64,000 nt of DNA from Pseudanabaena minima (GTDB taxonomy: Bacteria > Cyanobacteriota > Cyanobacteriia > Pseudanabaenales > Pseudanabaenaceae), in contig NZ_CP159508.1 in assembly GCF_051131155.1 (NCBI RefSeq), forward strand, positions 1,240,001 through 1,304,000, in the 5' to 3' direction. The notes beneath the pieces were generated by a model that ran no database searches, was not told where the DNA came from, and saw only the letters and a program-made list of their open reading frames with translations. Shown one piece after another: positions 8,901-17,761 of the stretch; positions within the stretch are counted from its first letter, which is position 1, and every line of letters begins with the position of its first letter. The position numbers were made by a program, and so were the translations under genes.

Positions 8901-10904
8901 TTATGGCAATCTAGTGAGGCTATCAGATTTTGCTTCCTTTGATTCTTTATTTTGATTCCAGAGCAACATTCCTAATACACCATCAAGCAACCCACCACCG
9001 CGATCGCTACCATTGACAGCCACATCTGGCACAACCCGCACATTGCGATCGCCGATCGTTTGCATTAGTTGCAACGCTACATAGGAGTTACCACCAAGGG
9101 CATCGACCCCAGCACGATAGGCATCGGCTTTCGCTTCACCAGTGACGCGGATCGCCTCAGCTTCTCCGCTTGCCTCTTTGACTTTAGCTTTGGCTTGAAG
9201 TTCAGCAATACGGACACCTTGCTCAGCCGTGACGATTTCTCTCTGGATATCCGCAAGGGAGGTTTCTCGCACAAGCTCTTGGCGTTGGGTTTGAGAAATT
9301 CGCTGTACTTCATAGGTTTTGCGTTGTTCCTCAGCAATTTTGCGATCGGTGAGTGTTTGCATGAGCGTCTCAGGTGGTTCGATTTCACCCAGCAATGTAT
9401 CAACCGCTTGCACATCGTAGGAATGCAATGCATTCCGAATAAAATCAGATGCTTCCGCTTGGCGATCGCTACGGGCAATCAAAAAGTCCAATACTGTATA
9501 GGCTTGAGCAGAATTACGGAAATAATTACCGACTGTCGGACGCAACACATGATCAACTAGATTTTGCATCGAACCGACTCGCGAAATAACCCTTGGCGCA
9601 TCTAGCGCTCCAACATGAATGATTTGAGCAACTTCTAAATTAAATGCAAAACCGTCATTAGAACGTACATTCAAAGCACTTAGTTTAGAGTCATATCCAT
9701 GTTGCTCAACACGAGAACTAAAATTCAGAACAATATTTGTCGTGGGAACTAGTTCTACTTTCATAATATGTGTGTTCAATGGATGTTTCCCGGGGTAAAG
9801 TGGCTCAATCCAGACCCCTTTATCACCCACATTTACTAAATGACCGTGGGTAAATAAAGCTCCACTCACATCATCTTGAGAACCACCCACGAAGGAAATT
9901 ACCACACCCACATAACCAATGGGAATATCGGTCATTTTTACCTGTTCCACTTGCACAAACCAAGGATTGAGATTCCATGAACCTGATAGAATTATCTGCT
10001 CTTGTAAACCACGACGACCGCCACCATTGATGAATAACTGAGCATTTTGGAAGTTATCATGTTCAGGAATAATCGCTCCTGCGATCGCCCCTGTTTCAAT
10101 GGGAATACCATCTAGAGTAGTGACAATGCCAACCTTTTCTGTAGCAACTGAACAGAGCCTTAACTCCGCAGGTGACATGCCATTTTGAGCAGCATTTGCA
10201 GAAGTAACAATTGTAAATAAAGCAGTGTTAATCCGATAGGTTCCTGCGGTTAGGATGCCGATCTGTCTTCCCTTTTCTCCACCAGCTAACAGAAATTCTC
10301 TCGCATTTTGGAAGTTGTCACAGGGGACAGTTTTGCCAAGAATGCGATCAGGTGGAATTGATTTACCATCATTGGCAATAATTAACCCAATTTCACCTTG
10401 GGGAATTACTACCACAGGCTCTTTGCGAATTCCATATTGCCAAGGATAATAGCCAAAATACCAACCTGGCGCAAGGGTATCGGCTTGATATCCTGCTTCA
10501 CCATTGAGAGCAACAAGTTGTCCTGCTGGTAAATCACCCCGAAATGAAAACTTCTTAACCACGATCCCAACTTCACGTTCGCCAATCACAATCAATCCTA
10601 AAATCCAACCCACCTGTGGCAAAAAGACAAATACGACCACAACGCCGCCAATTATCCAGACCCACAATGGAAAGTTAAGATCGCCTACCTGCATCATTTG
10701 CACAGATTGCGATTTATTTTGGTTTGTATTTTGAGTTGTATTTTGCTGTGAAATTTGTTGAGCGATCGCCGATCCATTACCACTAATTACAGGTAATGTA
10801 ATAGCACCTAGCATAGCGATCGCTGCACCTGAAACCAGTGATCGCCGCCAAAACTTCTTGCCAAAGCCTTGACAAATATCCTGAATATTAATTAATTTCT
10901 TCAC
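8901..10904 (-). CDS. SPFH/Band 7 (flotillin-like) membrane protein
   Basis: A 667-residue protein beginning at a GTG. It has two N-terminal membrane segments (about residues 22-48 and 74-105), a long SPFH-type region, and a C-terminal coiled coil rich in Glu, Ala and Lys (RKIAEEQRKTYEVQ to VRIAELQAKAKVKEAS) ending in a Gly-rich tail. Flotillin-like proteins oligomerise on membranes and organise microdomains; in cyanobacteria related prohibitin-like proteins occur in both membranes. The domain before the SPFH core contains a repeated pattern (CDNFQNAREFLLAGG and HDNFQNAQLFINGG), suggesting an internal duplication. It stands alone as a transcription unit. The exact function is unknown. Confidence 0.85.
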   Translation of the reverse strand: MKKLINIQDICQGFGKKFWRRSLVSGAAIAMLGAITLPVISGNGSAIAQQISQQNTTQNTNQNKSQSVQMMQVGDLNFPLWVWIIGGVVVVFVFLPQVGWILGLIVIGEREVGIVVKKFSFRGDLPAGQLVALNGEAGYQADTLAPGWYFGYYPWQYGIRKEPVVVIPQGEIGLIIANDGKSIPPDRILGKTVPCDNFQNAREFLLAGGEKGRQIGILTAGTYRINTALFTIVTSANAAQNGMSPAELRLCSVATEKVGIVTTLDGIPIETGAIAGAIIPEHDNFQNAQLFINGGGRRGLQEQIILSGSWNLNPWFVQVEQVKMTDIPIGYVGVVISFVGGSQDDVSGALFTHGHLVNVGDKGVWIEPLYPGKHPLNTHIMKVELVPTTNIVLNFSSRVEQHGYDSKLSALNVRSNDGFAFNLEVAQIIHVGALDAPRVISRVGSMQNLVDHVLRPTVGNYFRNSAQAYTVLDFLIARSDRQAEASDFIRNALHSYDVQAVDTLLGEIEPPETLMQTLTDRKIAEEQRKTYEVQRISQTQRQELVRETSLADIQREIVTAEQGVRIAELQAKAKVKEASGEAEAIRVTGEAKADAYRAGVDALGGNSYVALQLMQTIGDRNVRVVPDVAVNGSDRGGGLLDGVLGMLLWNQNKESKEAKSDSLTRLP

Positions 10905-10995
10905 GGGTAATACCCCACTTTCAGAACTGCTGCTAATCTAGCGCAGTTGTCATAAAATCCTCAAAATCAACTAAGAAAATTAACAACCAGACTAT

Positions 10996-11093
10996 TAAGT
11001 AGCTCACCATAATTAAAACCTAGAGAACTGTCCCGCCCGCTGTGCGGGCGGGACAGTTCTCTAGGTTTTTAGTTTACTTATGCCTAGTTCTTA
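10996..11093. mobile_element. MITE-like element, TAAGTAGCT family (copy 1)
   Basis: Ends with TAAGTAGCT and its imperfect complement surround a perfect 26-bp stem (11015-11040 with 11044-11069, loop TGT). A second copy with a different stem but the same ends lies at 47255-47358. The last three bases are the stop codon of the sugar-binding protein gene. Confidence 0.75.
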
Positions 11094-12377
11094 AAGAGAG
11101 TTCCAACGTTCGGCAGCAGATGCGATCGCTTTATCGCTAGATTTCTCCTTGAGCATCGCTAGTTGTAACTCTTCATAAATAATCTTACGAAGCTTCTCAA
11201 TGTCTTTGGCAGGAGGAATTAAGACTTCAGATTGTGAAAGTTGTGAGGCGCTGATCACTCTGGCACGATCAAGAATAGATGCATCTTTAGAGGCTTCAGT
11301 GAAATAGCGATCGCTAGAGCTCTTAATTGTGGAAGGTAAGAGATTCTCTACTTTAGTAAAAGCAAGCTGGTTTTCAGCATTAGTTAAGTAGAGTGCGAAT
11401 TTGACGGCTAGTTCTTGATTGGTGGATGTTGTTGGTACAGCGACATTCATTACAGCCGCACTCTTTTTACCAGTTGAGCCAGTAATTTGTGAGCCAATAT
11501 CGGTTGTTTTAGCAGTCTCAGGAGCATTCTGAGCAACAGCTTGCAAAAATTGGGGGCCAGTTAATAAAATCGCCAATTCACCTGCTTGATAGAGTTCTAC
11601 GGCTTTGCGATGTCCTTCGGTTAAGATTTCACGAGGAATTAGTTGCTTCTCAAAGAGGTTTACCCAATAGTCAAAGGCAGCTTTGCCAGCAGGATCATTA
11701 AAAGCAGCTTTGCCATTTGAATCAAGCAACTTCATGCCCATCTGTACCATCGCTTCTAAAACCTGACCACCATCCATTGTCAGCATGAAAGCATACTTAC
11801 CAGTTTTTGCTTTAATCTGTTCAGAAACCTTAGTAAGTTCCTCAAATGTCTGTGGTGGTTTTGCAGGATCTAATCCAGCTTTTTCAAATAGAGAACGATT
11901 GTAAATAGTAATATCAGTGGCTACATACCAAGGTAATCCAAAGGTGACATTATCTAATTGATTGGCTTTCCAAATATTCGGGAAGTAGCTAGCTTTATCA
12001 GCTTCAGATATCGCCTTACCCATATCCACTAGCGCTTTTTTCTCGGCTAGTTTCGATGCAAATTGCGGATTTAGATTTACGACATCAGGGGCAGTTTTTG
12101 CTGCGACCGAACTCAAAATTTTAGTTTCCATCTCTCCCCAAGGAATATCCACCCATTCCACTTCGGCTGTTGGATTCACTTTCACAAATCCTGCAATTAA
12201 ATCCGTCATGTATTTGTCAAACTGCGGTTTTAACTGCATTGTCCAAAAGACGATTTTGGTTTTACCTGAGGAGGTTGTGGATTGAGTCGTTTGCGATCCA
12301 CAGGCTCCAAGCAAAAACAGGGTAGAAAGTCCTATAAATTTGCGGCGGTTGAGGTTTGAGAAGAGATTAGGTGTCAT
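11091..12377 (-). CDS. ABC transporter sugar-binding lipoprotein (solute-binding family 1)
   Basis: A 428-residue extracellular solute-binding protein. The N-terminus RRKFIGLSTLFLLGAC has a twin-arginine-like pattern and a lipobox with Cys26, so it is probably exported and lipid-anchored. The body follows the family-1 fold (KIVFWTMQLKPQFDKY, DVVNLNPQFASKLAEKKALVDM, FGLPWYVATDITIYNRSLFEKAG). Such proteins deliver sugars or glycosides to MalFG-type permeases. No permease or ATPase gene is adjacent, so its partners must be elsewhere. The stop codon overlaps the end of the TAAGTAGCT element. Confidence 0.88.
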   Translation of the reverse strand: MTPNLFSNLNRRKFIGLSTLFLLGACGSQTTQSTTSSGKTKIVFWTMQLKPQFDKYMTDLIAGFVKVNPTAEVEWVDIPWGEMETKILSSVAAKTAPDVVNLNPQFASKLAEKKALVDMGKAISEADKASYFPNIWKANQLDNVTFGLPWYVATDITIYNRSLFEKAGLDPAKPPQTFEELTKVSEQIKAKTGKYAFMLTMDGGQVLEAMVQMGMKLLDSNGKAAFNDPAGKAAFDYWVNLFEKQLIPREILTEGHRKAVELYQAGELAILLTGPQFLQAVAQNAPETAKTTDIGSQITGSTGKKSAAVMNVAVPTTSTNQELAVKFALYLTNAENQLAFTKVENLLPSTIKSSSDRYFTEASKDASILDRARVISASQLSQSEVLIPPAKDIEKLRKIIYEELQLAMLKEKSSDKAIASAAERWNSL

Positions 12378-12513
12378 ATCAAAATTATTAACTTAAGTTT
12401 GATTATAGAGCAAAGTAGAATGCTGTCTGGTTTGAGTTCGTCTGTAATATCGCGATCGCCACTTCATCAAAATCAAACAGCGATCGCCACTCTCATCTCC
12501 CAAAATCATCGAT

Positions 12514-12828
12514 CTACACTTGAATTAACTGCTGATTATTTATATCTGAACGAGGTTGAATCATTTTTTGAATTTCTTCTCCAGATAACTCCTCAGCTAG
12601 GCGTAACTCATAAGCTTTTTGTAAATTAAGCCATAGTTCTGCTCCAGTGCCAAACCATCGCCCTAGACGCAATGCAGTGTCAGCAGTAATGCCTCTTTGC
12701 CCTTTGAGGATTTGCGTAATGCGATTTGTGGGGATATGAAGCGATCGCGCCAGTTCTGATGCACTAATTCCCAGTTCTTCTAGTTCATCAGCTAAGATTT
12801 CGCCAGCGTGAATTGCGGGTCTTGCCAT
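12514..12828 (-). CDS. higA: HigA-family antitoxin (HTH DNA-binding)
   Basis: A 104-residue XRE-type helix-turn-helix protein, with the HigA signature at MARPAIHAGEILADELEELG and GTGAELWLNLQKAYEL. HigA binds and blocks the HigB mRNA interferase and represses its own operon. It lies 14 bases after higB and has a clear ribosome-binding site (AAAGGAG). The order toxin-then-antitoxin is typical of higBA. The length is normal. Confidence 0.93.
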   Translation of the reverse strand: MARPAIHAGEILADELEELGISASELARSLHIPTNRITQILKGQRGITADTALRLGRWFGTGAELWLNLQKAYELRLAEELSGEEIQKMIQPRSDINNQQLIQV

Positions 12829-12842
12829 AGTTTTTTTCTCCT

Positions 12843-13127
12843 TTAGTGATAATCAACAATTTCGATACTAAATGGATGATTTTCTGTTTCTTTCCACTCA
12901 AAGCAAATACGCCATTTGTCATTTATGCGGATACTGTACTGTCCTTTCCTATCTCCGCCTAATGCCTCAAAACGGTTGCTTGGTAAAGCCATTAAGGATT
13001 CTTTGTTAGGCGCAGCTTCTAGGATTTCTAGACGTTTGTATGCTTGTCTTTCAAAAGCCTGAAATTCTTTGACTCGTTCGCCAGCAGCAAATTTGGCTGT
13101 GCGTTTGTCTTTGTACTTTTGAGGCAT
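12843..13127 (-). CDS. higB: HigB-family mRNA interferase toxin
   Basis: About 94 residues of the RelE/HigB fold (plasmid maintenance toxin family): KYKDKRTAKFAAGE near the start, RFEALGGDRKGQYSIRINDKWRICFEW, and the C-terminal VEI-type ending IEIVDYH. It cleaves mRNA on the ribosome and is neutralised by HigA, encoded just downstream. An ATG at 13127 is chosen; a TTG two codons upstream (13133) is also possible. The basic residues expected in the active face are present. Confidence 0.92.
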   Translation of the reverse strand: MPQKYKDKRTAKFAAGERVKEFQAFERQAYKRLEILEAAPNKESLMALPSNRFEALGGDRKGQYSIRINDKWRICFEWKETENHPFSIEIVDYH

Positions 13128-13256
13128 AGGCAAGTTTTATGTGTTACGTCAAGCATAACATTAAGAACAAAACTTCATCACTTCATTAATATTAAACAGT
13201 GATCGCCTCTCTCAATACCCAAAATTGAGATCGCCACTTCGCAAAAAGTCAAAGAT

Positions 13257-13472
13257 CTATTTTTTGCGGGACTTTGTTGATGCCTTACGCAGTGACTCAC
13301 GGTATTTTTTGCCTAGTTGCATGGCTTTGTCGTAGTCTGGGCTATCGGCAAATGTTCCTGTGATTTGCTCCCACCAAGGTTTTACCATGCTAGTTGGACT
13401 TTCCACCTTGTTTTTAATCAAGTTGATTTCAGCTTCTAGGATTGCAACTCTTTCTTCTAAGGTTATTGACAT
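13257..13472 (-). CDS. Orphan VapB-like small antitoxin candidate
   Basis: A 71-residue protein: an N-terminal coiled coil (LEERVAILEAEINLIKNKV), then PWWEQITGTFADSPDYDKAMQLGKKYRESLR. This is the pattern of cyanobacterial small proteins usually found just upstream of a PIN-domain (VapC) toxin. Here nothing codes for a PIN protein downstream: the 120 bases that follow before higB carry only a HIP1-type spacer. The gene therefore looks like a solitary antitoxin left after loss of its toxin, or one acting on a distant toxin. The family link is from memory of the pattern, so confidence is moderate. Confidence 0.65.
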   Translation of the reverse strand: MSITLEERVAILEAEINLIKNKVESPTSMVKPWWEQITGTFADSPDYDKAMQLGKKYRESLRKASTKSRKK

Positions 13473-13676
13473 TAGTGTCAGAACTCACTCATGTTGTAGT
13501 AATGATTATAACAATTGAGTCACTTGGTTAATACAGACTGTCCATCTCAACAAACAAAACATCGCGATCGCAACCTCAACATTCAAAATCACGATCACTA
13601 CTCCACAAAAATCAGATTGGTATCTTAAATCTTTTAAGGATTTAAGATGTTTTACTGAAATACAACTAGAAGACAA

Positions 13677-14978
13677 CTATTTTTTTTGATACTCAATCAA
13701 AACTTCAGCAATTTGAGGATGGTAATCATTGACACTTCGTTTGAGAAACTCTGCACAAGAAATAAATTGTTTGTAAACTTCTTCGACACTTATTTCTATT
13801 GCAATTCGCTGTGCTACCAAATTATCTAGATTTGCACCCAGCATAAATAGAACTTTTCCCATGACAAACCAGCGATGATGAGACCATCCTAAAGTGGCAC
13901 TTGCTATAGCAGCAGATGATTTGACATCAAGATTGCCCAACTCAAAAATCACTTCCAATCTCCTGATAATCACATCGCAGTAGTCGAAGTTAAATGAGCC
14001 ATGTGACCAATCACAATATTCTTGAGCTATTAATTGCCAAAGTTCTCTATCTATTGAGCAAAGAGTACGCAAAACTTCTTCATCAATTGCCCGACATACA
14101 ACCCACAAATCAGATTCATCTTGAGTTGATTTCATAAATCTTGCAAAATCTTCCAATTGTTGAATATTCCAATTAGATAGATTTTGCAGTTTTCCTTCCC
14201 ATTCTTTAGCGCTAGGGCTAGGAGTAAGACTTTGCGATTCTGATAATAGCTTGAGAAGTGTACCGCGTAGTGAAGTAATATTTTTAAATCGCTTTTTGGG
14301 TTCTATCTCTGTACATTTTTCAATTATCATGCCTACAGGATGTTGTATTGTATAACGTTGATAAGGTACACGAGGAAATCCTGCAAATAGATCATGTAGT
14401 ATGCACCCAAAAGCATAAATATCTACGCTAGGTGTAGCATTACGAAAGTCTTCTGCCTGTTCTGGAGCGCAGTAGCCCATAGTTCCCCAAGATGAATCAA
14501 TAGATGTCAATTTGGTAGTAGCACCTGAAACAGGAAGTACTAAACCAAAATCTGATAACTTCCAACGGTTTTCATGCAAAAGGATGTTTTGAGGCTTAAG
14601 ATCGCGATGAACATAGCCGAGTGAATGAAGTTCTTCTAGCGCATTTAGAATGTCTGACAATGCTTCTAGAGGAATATTACCATTTTTACGAGATTCCTCT
14701 AGTTCTTCCGAAAGGTTTCGATCTGCAAGTGGCATAGTAAACCAAGGGGTCTCAGCATCAAGATCAGCATCGAGAACTGACATAAAATAATCACTACTTA
14801 GTGAATTTTGGACTTTGACTTCTCTTTGAAATCGCTTTTTTAACTTTGGTAGTTCAGATGCGTCTAAAATACTAGGAACAGGATCAAATACTTTTCTAGC
14901 AACAATACTACTTGTATCTAATTCAACTAGCTCAACTCGACCAAAACCACCACGACTTATTTCCCTTAGTATTTTCAT
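13677..14978 (-). CDS. Serine/threonine protein kinase with uncharacterised C-terminal domain
   Basis: A 433-residue Hanks-type kinase. The Gly-rich loop is GGFGRV (residues 10-15), a likely nucleotide-binding Lys is K29, the catalytic loop is HRDLKPQN (about residue 124) and the metal-binding DFG follows. The kinase domain ends near residue 260. The remaining 170 residues are helical and contain no PASTA, WD40 or TPR repeat that I can recognise; they include WNIQQLEDFARFMKS and a run resembling a regulatory helical bundle. There is no transmembrane segment, so it is cytoplasmic. Substrates are unknown. Confidence 0.88.
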   Translation of the reverse strand: MKILREISRGGFGRVELVELDTSSIVARKVFDPVPSILDASELPKLKKRFQREVKVQNSLSSDYFMSVLDADLDAETPWFTMPLADRNLSEELEESRKNGNIPLEALSDILNALEELHSLGYVHRDLKPQNILLHENRWKLSDFGLVLPVSGATTKLTSIDSSWGTMGYCAPEQAEDFRNATPSVDIYAFGCILHDLFAGFPRVPYQRYTIQHPVGMIIEKCTEIEPKKRFKNITSLRGTLLKLLSESQSLTPSPSAKEWEGKLQNLSNWNIQQLEDFARFMKSTQDESDLWVVCRAIDEEVLRTLCSIDRELWQLIAQEYCDWSHGSFNFDYCDVIIRRLEVIFELGNLDVKSSAAIASATLGWSHHRWFVMGKVLFMLGANLDNLVAQRIAIEISVEEVYKQFISCAEFLKRSVNDYHPQIAEVLIEYQKK

Positions 14979-15025
14979 GAGAATTTAATAGCTCTGGGTA
15001 TTTTTACAAATCATCTCAAAAATAT

Positions 15026-15433
15026 TTATACACTCTCAACAGGTTCTGGTTTCCAAGTTTCGCCGTACTTATCTTTGAGCGCAGACCATGCATCGACCTG
15101 ACCTTCGGCATATTCCCCTGGTTTACCCCATTGTAGGAAAGCACTCATCTGCGCCTTGTCATCAGCATCAAGGAAACGAATTGCGTAGGTGGTGAAATTG
15201 CCGCGTTTGGCTTCGGCGGTTTCAAAGCGGACATCGGTGATTTTGTCCATGTTCAGGTGAAACTCGATATGCTCAGAATGCATATTCGCATACTTGCCCT
15301 TGGGGAGTTCCGCGTAAAACAACTTCTCGATATTTACCCTTGCCTCCAGAACACCCGCATCACTGGTGACGATCAGACGCACTAAGCCAAGAGTGTGACA
15401 TTCTTCTAAAAAATCTTTTAAAGTAGCAGCCAT
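15026..15433 (-). CDS. ChuX/HutX-like heme-utilisation family protein (tentative)
   Basis: A 135-residue soluble protein. The pattern IEKLFYAELPKGKYANMHSEHIEFHLNMDKITDVRFETAEAKRG with FLDADDKAQMSAFLQWG resembles the single-domain ChuX/HutX/HemS fold, which binds heme in other bacteria and has short cyanobacterial relatives. A His pair (MHSEHIEFH) is available as heme ligands. No heme-transport genes are adjacent; the neighbours are a protein kinase and cysK. The gene is probably monocistronic. The family call is a resemblance, not a certainty. Confidence 0.5.
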   Translation of the reverse strand: MAATLKDFLEECHTLGLVRLIVTSDAGVLEARVNIEKLFYAELPKGKYANMHSEHIEFHLNMDKITDVRFETAEAKRGNFTTYAIRFLDADDKAQMSAFLQWGKPGEYAEGQVDAWSALKDKYGETWKPEPVESV

Positions 15434-15651
15434 AGGAGTTTATTTAATATTAATTAATAAGTTTGTGATGATGTTGTGAAAAATTCTTGCGATCGCAATA
15501 TCCTTATTAAACCCGAAAAGAGTTAGTGTGTGTAGCTTTTGGGGCATAAAAGTAGCGATCGCTTCATTGCATCAAGAAATTCCAAAGACCTCAAAAATGC
15601 TCTAAAGTTGACTACAAGCTCATTTACCCGCAATCATTTAAGCTTTTATCT

Positions 15652-16605
15652 ATGAAAATCGCCAATAACATTACTGAATTAGTCGGTCGTACCCCCCTAG
15701 TCGAATTGCAGCGTATTCCCAAGGCTGAAGGCTGTGTGGCACGAATTATCGTCAAACTAGAGGGCATGAATCCCGCCGCCTCAGTTAAGGATCGGATCGG
15801 CGTGAACATGATCCAAGAAGCCGAAGAACAGGGCTTAATTTCGCCTAATAAGACAATTTTGGTCGAGCCAACTTCAGGCAATACAGGGATTGCGCTGGCG
15901 ATGGTAGCAGCCGCTAAGGGATATAAATTAATTCTGACCATGCCCGAAACCATGAGTATGGAAAGGCGATCAATGTTACGCGCCTACGGAGCCACCCTTG
16001 AATTAACACCTGGGACTGAAGGCATGGGCGGCGCAATTAGACGCGCTAAGGAAATTAGTGAAAGCACTCCTGATGCCTATATGCTGCAACAGTTCCGCAA
16101 TCCTTCCAATCCAGCGATTCATCGCAAGACTACTGCTGAAGAGATTTGGGAAGATACCGATGGACAGATTGACTTCTTGATTTCGGGAGTGGGAACTGGT
16201 GGCACAATTACGGGTGTTGCTGAAGTAATCAAATCACGTAAGTCATCGTTTAAGGCGATCGCAGTTGAGCCAGCCAATAGCCAAGTCTTAGCAGGTAATC
16301 GTCCAGGTCCTCACAAAATCCAAGGTATTGGCGCAGGCTTTATTCCTGAAGTTTTGAAAACAGAATTGATTGATGAGATTATTCCTGTGTCTGATGATCA
16401 AGCGATCGCCTTTGGTAGAAGACTAGCAAGAGAAGAAGGGCTGCTATCGGGTATTTCTAGCGGTGCGGCGCTTTATGCTGCCGTGCAGATTGCCAAGCGT
16501 CCTGAAAATGCTGGCAAAATGGTAGTGATGATTCAGCCTAGTTTTGGAGAACGTTACTTGAGTACACCACTATTCCAAGATCCTGAATTGATGGCTTTAA
16601 GTTAG
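15652..16605 (+). CDS. cysK: Cysteine synthase A (O-acetylserine sulfhydrylase)
   Basis: A 317-residue PLP enzyme that makes L-cysteine from O-acetylserine and sulfide. The PLP lysine is K46 in NPAASVKDRIG, the substrate loop is TSGNTG, and the phosphate-binding GTGGT is present. Length and motifs are normal for CysK. Upstream the sequence is A/T-rich with a HIP1 site; no sulfur regulator site could be recognised. Downstream lies an insertion-sequence remnant. Confidence 0.96.
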   Translation: MKIANNITELVGRTPLVELQRIPKAEGCVARIIVKLEGMNPAASVKDRIGVNMIQEAEEQGLISPNKTILVEPTSGNTGIALAMVAAAKGYKLILTMPETMSMERRSMLRAYGATLELTPGTEGMGGAIRRAKEISESTPDAYMLQQFRNPSNPAIHRKTTAEEIWEDTDGQIDFLISGVGTGGTITGVAEVIKSRKSSFKAIAVEPANSQVLAGNRPGPHKIQGIGAGFIPEVLKTELIDEIIPVSDDQAIAFGRRLAREEGLLSGISSGAALYAAVQIAKRPENAGKMVVMIQPSFGERYLSTPLFQDPELMALS

Positions 16606-16741
16606 AATACCTCCCTAGCCCTCCCCTTGTAAAGGGCAGGGCTATTTCAAGAAAGGTCAGGAGGGAACAGAAAAAGGCTAGAGACAGATTTAAAGATGTG
16701 TTTGTAATAATTTAATCTAATCAAGTCAAACAAACCAAAAA

Positions 16742-17359
16742 ATGAGTAACAGCCTAGTTGATTACCTGCAAGAGATAGCAGATCCACGACAGGCAAAAGG
16801 GAGTCGCGATGAATTGTGGCAAATCTTGCTGATAGTGATCATGGCAATCATGAGTGGGTCTCAGAGTATTCAAGGATGGGGAAGATTTGCGGAGAGACAT
16901 CGACGAGACCTAATCCAAAGACTAGCCCTCAAACAAAAAACAGTACCATCCTACTCAACCATGAGAAGAGTAATGATGGAAATAGACTATGAACGGCTTA
17001 ACAGTGCATTTAACAAATGGGCACAGAGGCAAATCATAGCCACAGGAGTAGCCATAGCAGGAGATGGCAAAAGCCTGCGAAATACAGTCAGTAATTGCGA
17101 TAACAGCCAACAGAACTTTATCAGTATGGTGTCCCTATTTTCACAACAACAAGGCACAGTAGTTGCCACTGCGGTGACGGAAAACAAAAAAGAGAGTGAA
17201 ATTAGCGTCATTCAACAGTTGCTATCACAGCTTAAGTTAGAAAATCATGTTTTTACGATGGATGCTTTACACTGTCAAAAAAAACAGTCGAAGCGATTGT
17301 CGCTAGCAAAAATGGTAGTGATGCAAAGTAATGTTCAAGCAAAAAGAGAGGTATTGTAA
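16742..17359 (+). pseudogene. ISAs1-family transposase, truncated and frameshifted
   Basis: The first 180 codons are a good ISAs1-family N-terminus and DDE start (IADPRQAKGSRDELWQ, DGKSLRNT, MDALHCQKK). At an 8-A run (17277-17284) the frame is lost: one more A would give TVEAIVASKNG, the expected continuation, after which the original frame resumes with VVMQSNVQAKRE. The rest of the DDE domain is missing. Not functional. Confidence 0.85.
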
Positions 17360-17365
17360 TGATGA

Positions 17366-17551
17366 ATGAAGTACCAAATAGCGCCCCGTTCTTTAGCAGA
17401 AAACGCAATGTTTCGGTTCAAAAAAATCTTTGGTGCTACTTTATGTTCTCTTAAATTTGACAATCAGGCGGTTGAGTTGTTCATCAAATGTGCTGCTCTT
17501 AATCGCATGATTCAACTTGCCAAACCTCTCTCCTCTCCTGTTAATCGTTAA
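17366..17551 (+). pseudogene. IS5-family (IS903 group) transposase, C-terminal fragment
   Basis: Sixty-one codons encode only the end of an IS5-type transposase: APRSLAENAMFRFKKIFG and AVELFIKCAALNRMIQLAKP, including the DDE glutamate of the E-N-A-M motif. The upstream two thirds are absent. The open frame begins exactly at the junction with the ISAs1 remnant. Not functional. Confidence 0.85.
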
Positions 17552-17616
17552 TTATCTATCCTAATTTCCTCAATCTTCTGTCTTCTTCTTATTCATGCAA
17601 CAAAGCCTTTAAATCC

Positions 17617-17656
17617 ATAAAATAAAGGCGGCGCGAAGCACCGCCTTTATTTATGA
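17617..17656. terminator. G/C hairpin terminator between IS remnant and rnj
   Basis: A 15-bp stem (AAATAAAGGCGGCGC paired with GCACCGCCTTTATTT, loop GAA). It lies about 110 bases after the rnj stop and shares the GGCGGCGC core with the hairpins at 8807 and 26790. It may end the minus-strand rnj message. Confidence 0.55.
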
Positions 17657-17761
17657 GTTTTTATTTGAACAAAGAGGGTAAATACCCCACCGCTCTGCGG
17701 TGTGAGTAAATTCTAGTAAAAAAGAATTTGATACCCCGTCCCCTTGCGGCGAGGGATTCAT

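Larger units (their letters stand above)
16742..17607 (+). mobile_element. Hybrid remnant of an ISAs1-type and an IS903-group IS5 element
   Basis: The first part (to about 17350) is the left portion of an ISAs1-family transposase; the second part encodes the last 60 residues of an IS5-family transposase and ends with CAACAAAGCC at 17607, whose complement GGCTTTGTTGCA matches the terminal repeat type of the IS903 group. Neither element is complete, so one has inserted into or recombined with the other, with loss of the ISAs1 3' half and the IS5 5' part. The left border was not defined. Confidence 0.75.

Noticed and set aside
12399..12629. Plus-strand frame opposite higA
   Set aside because: It is the shadow of higA and carries no family signature.
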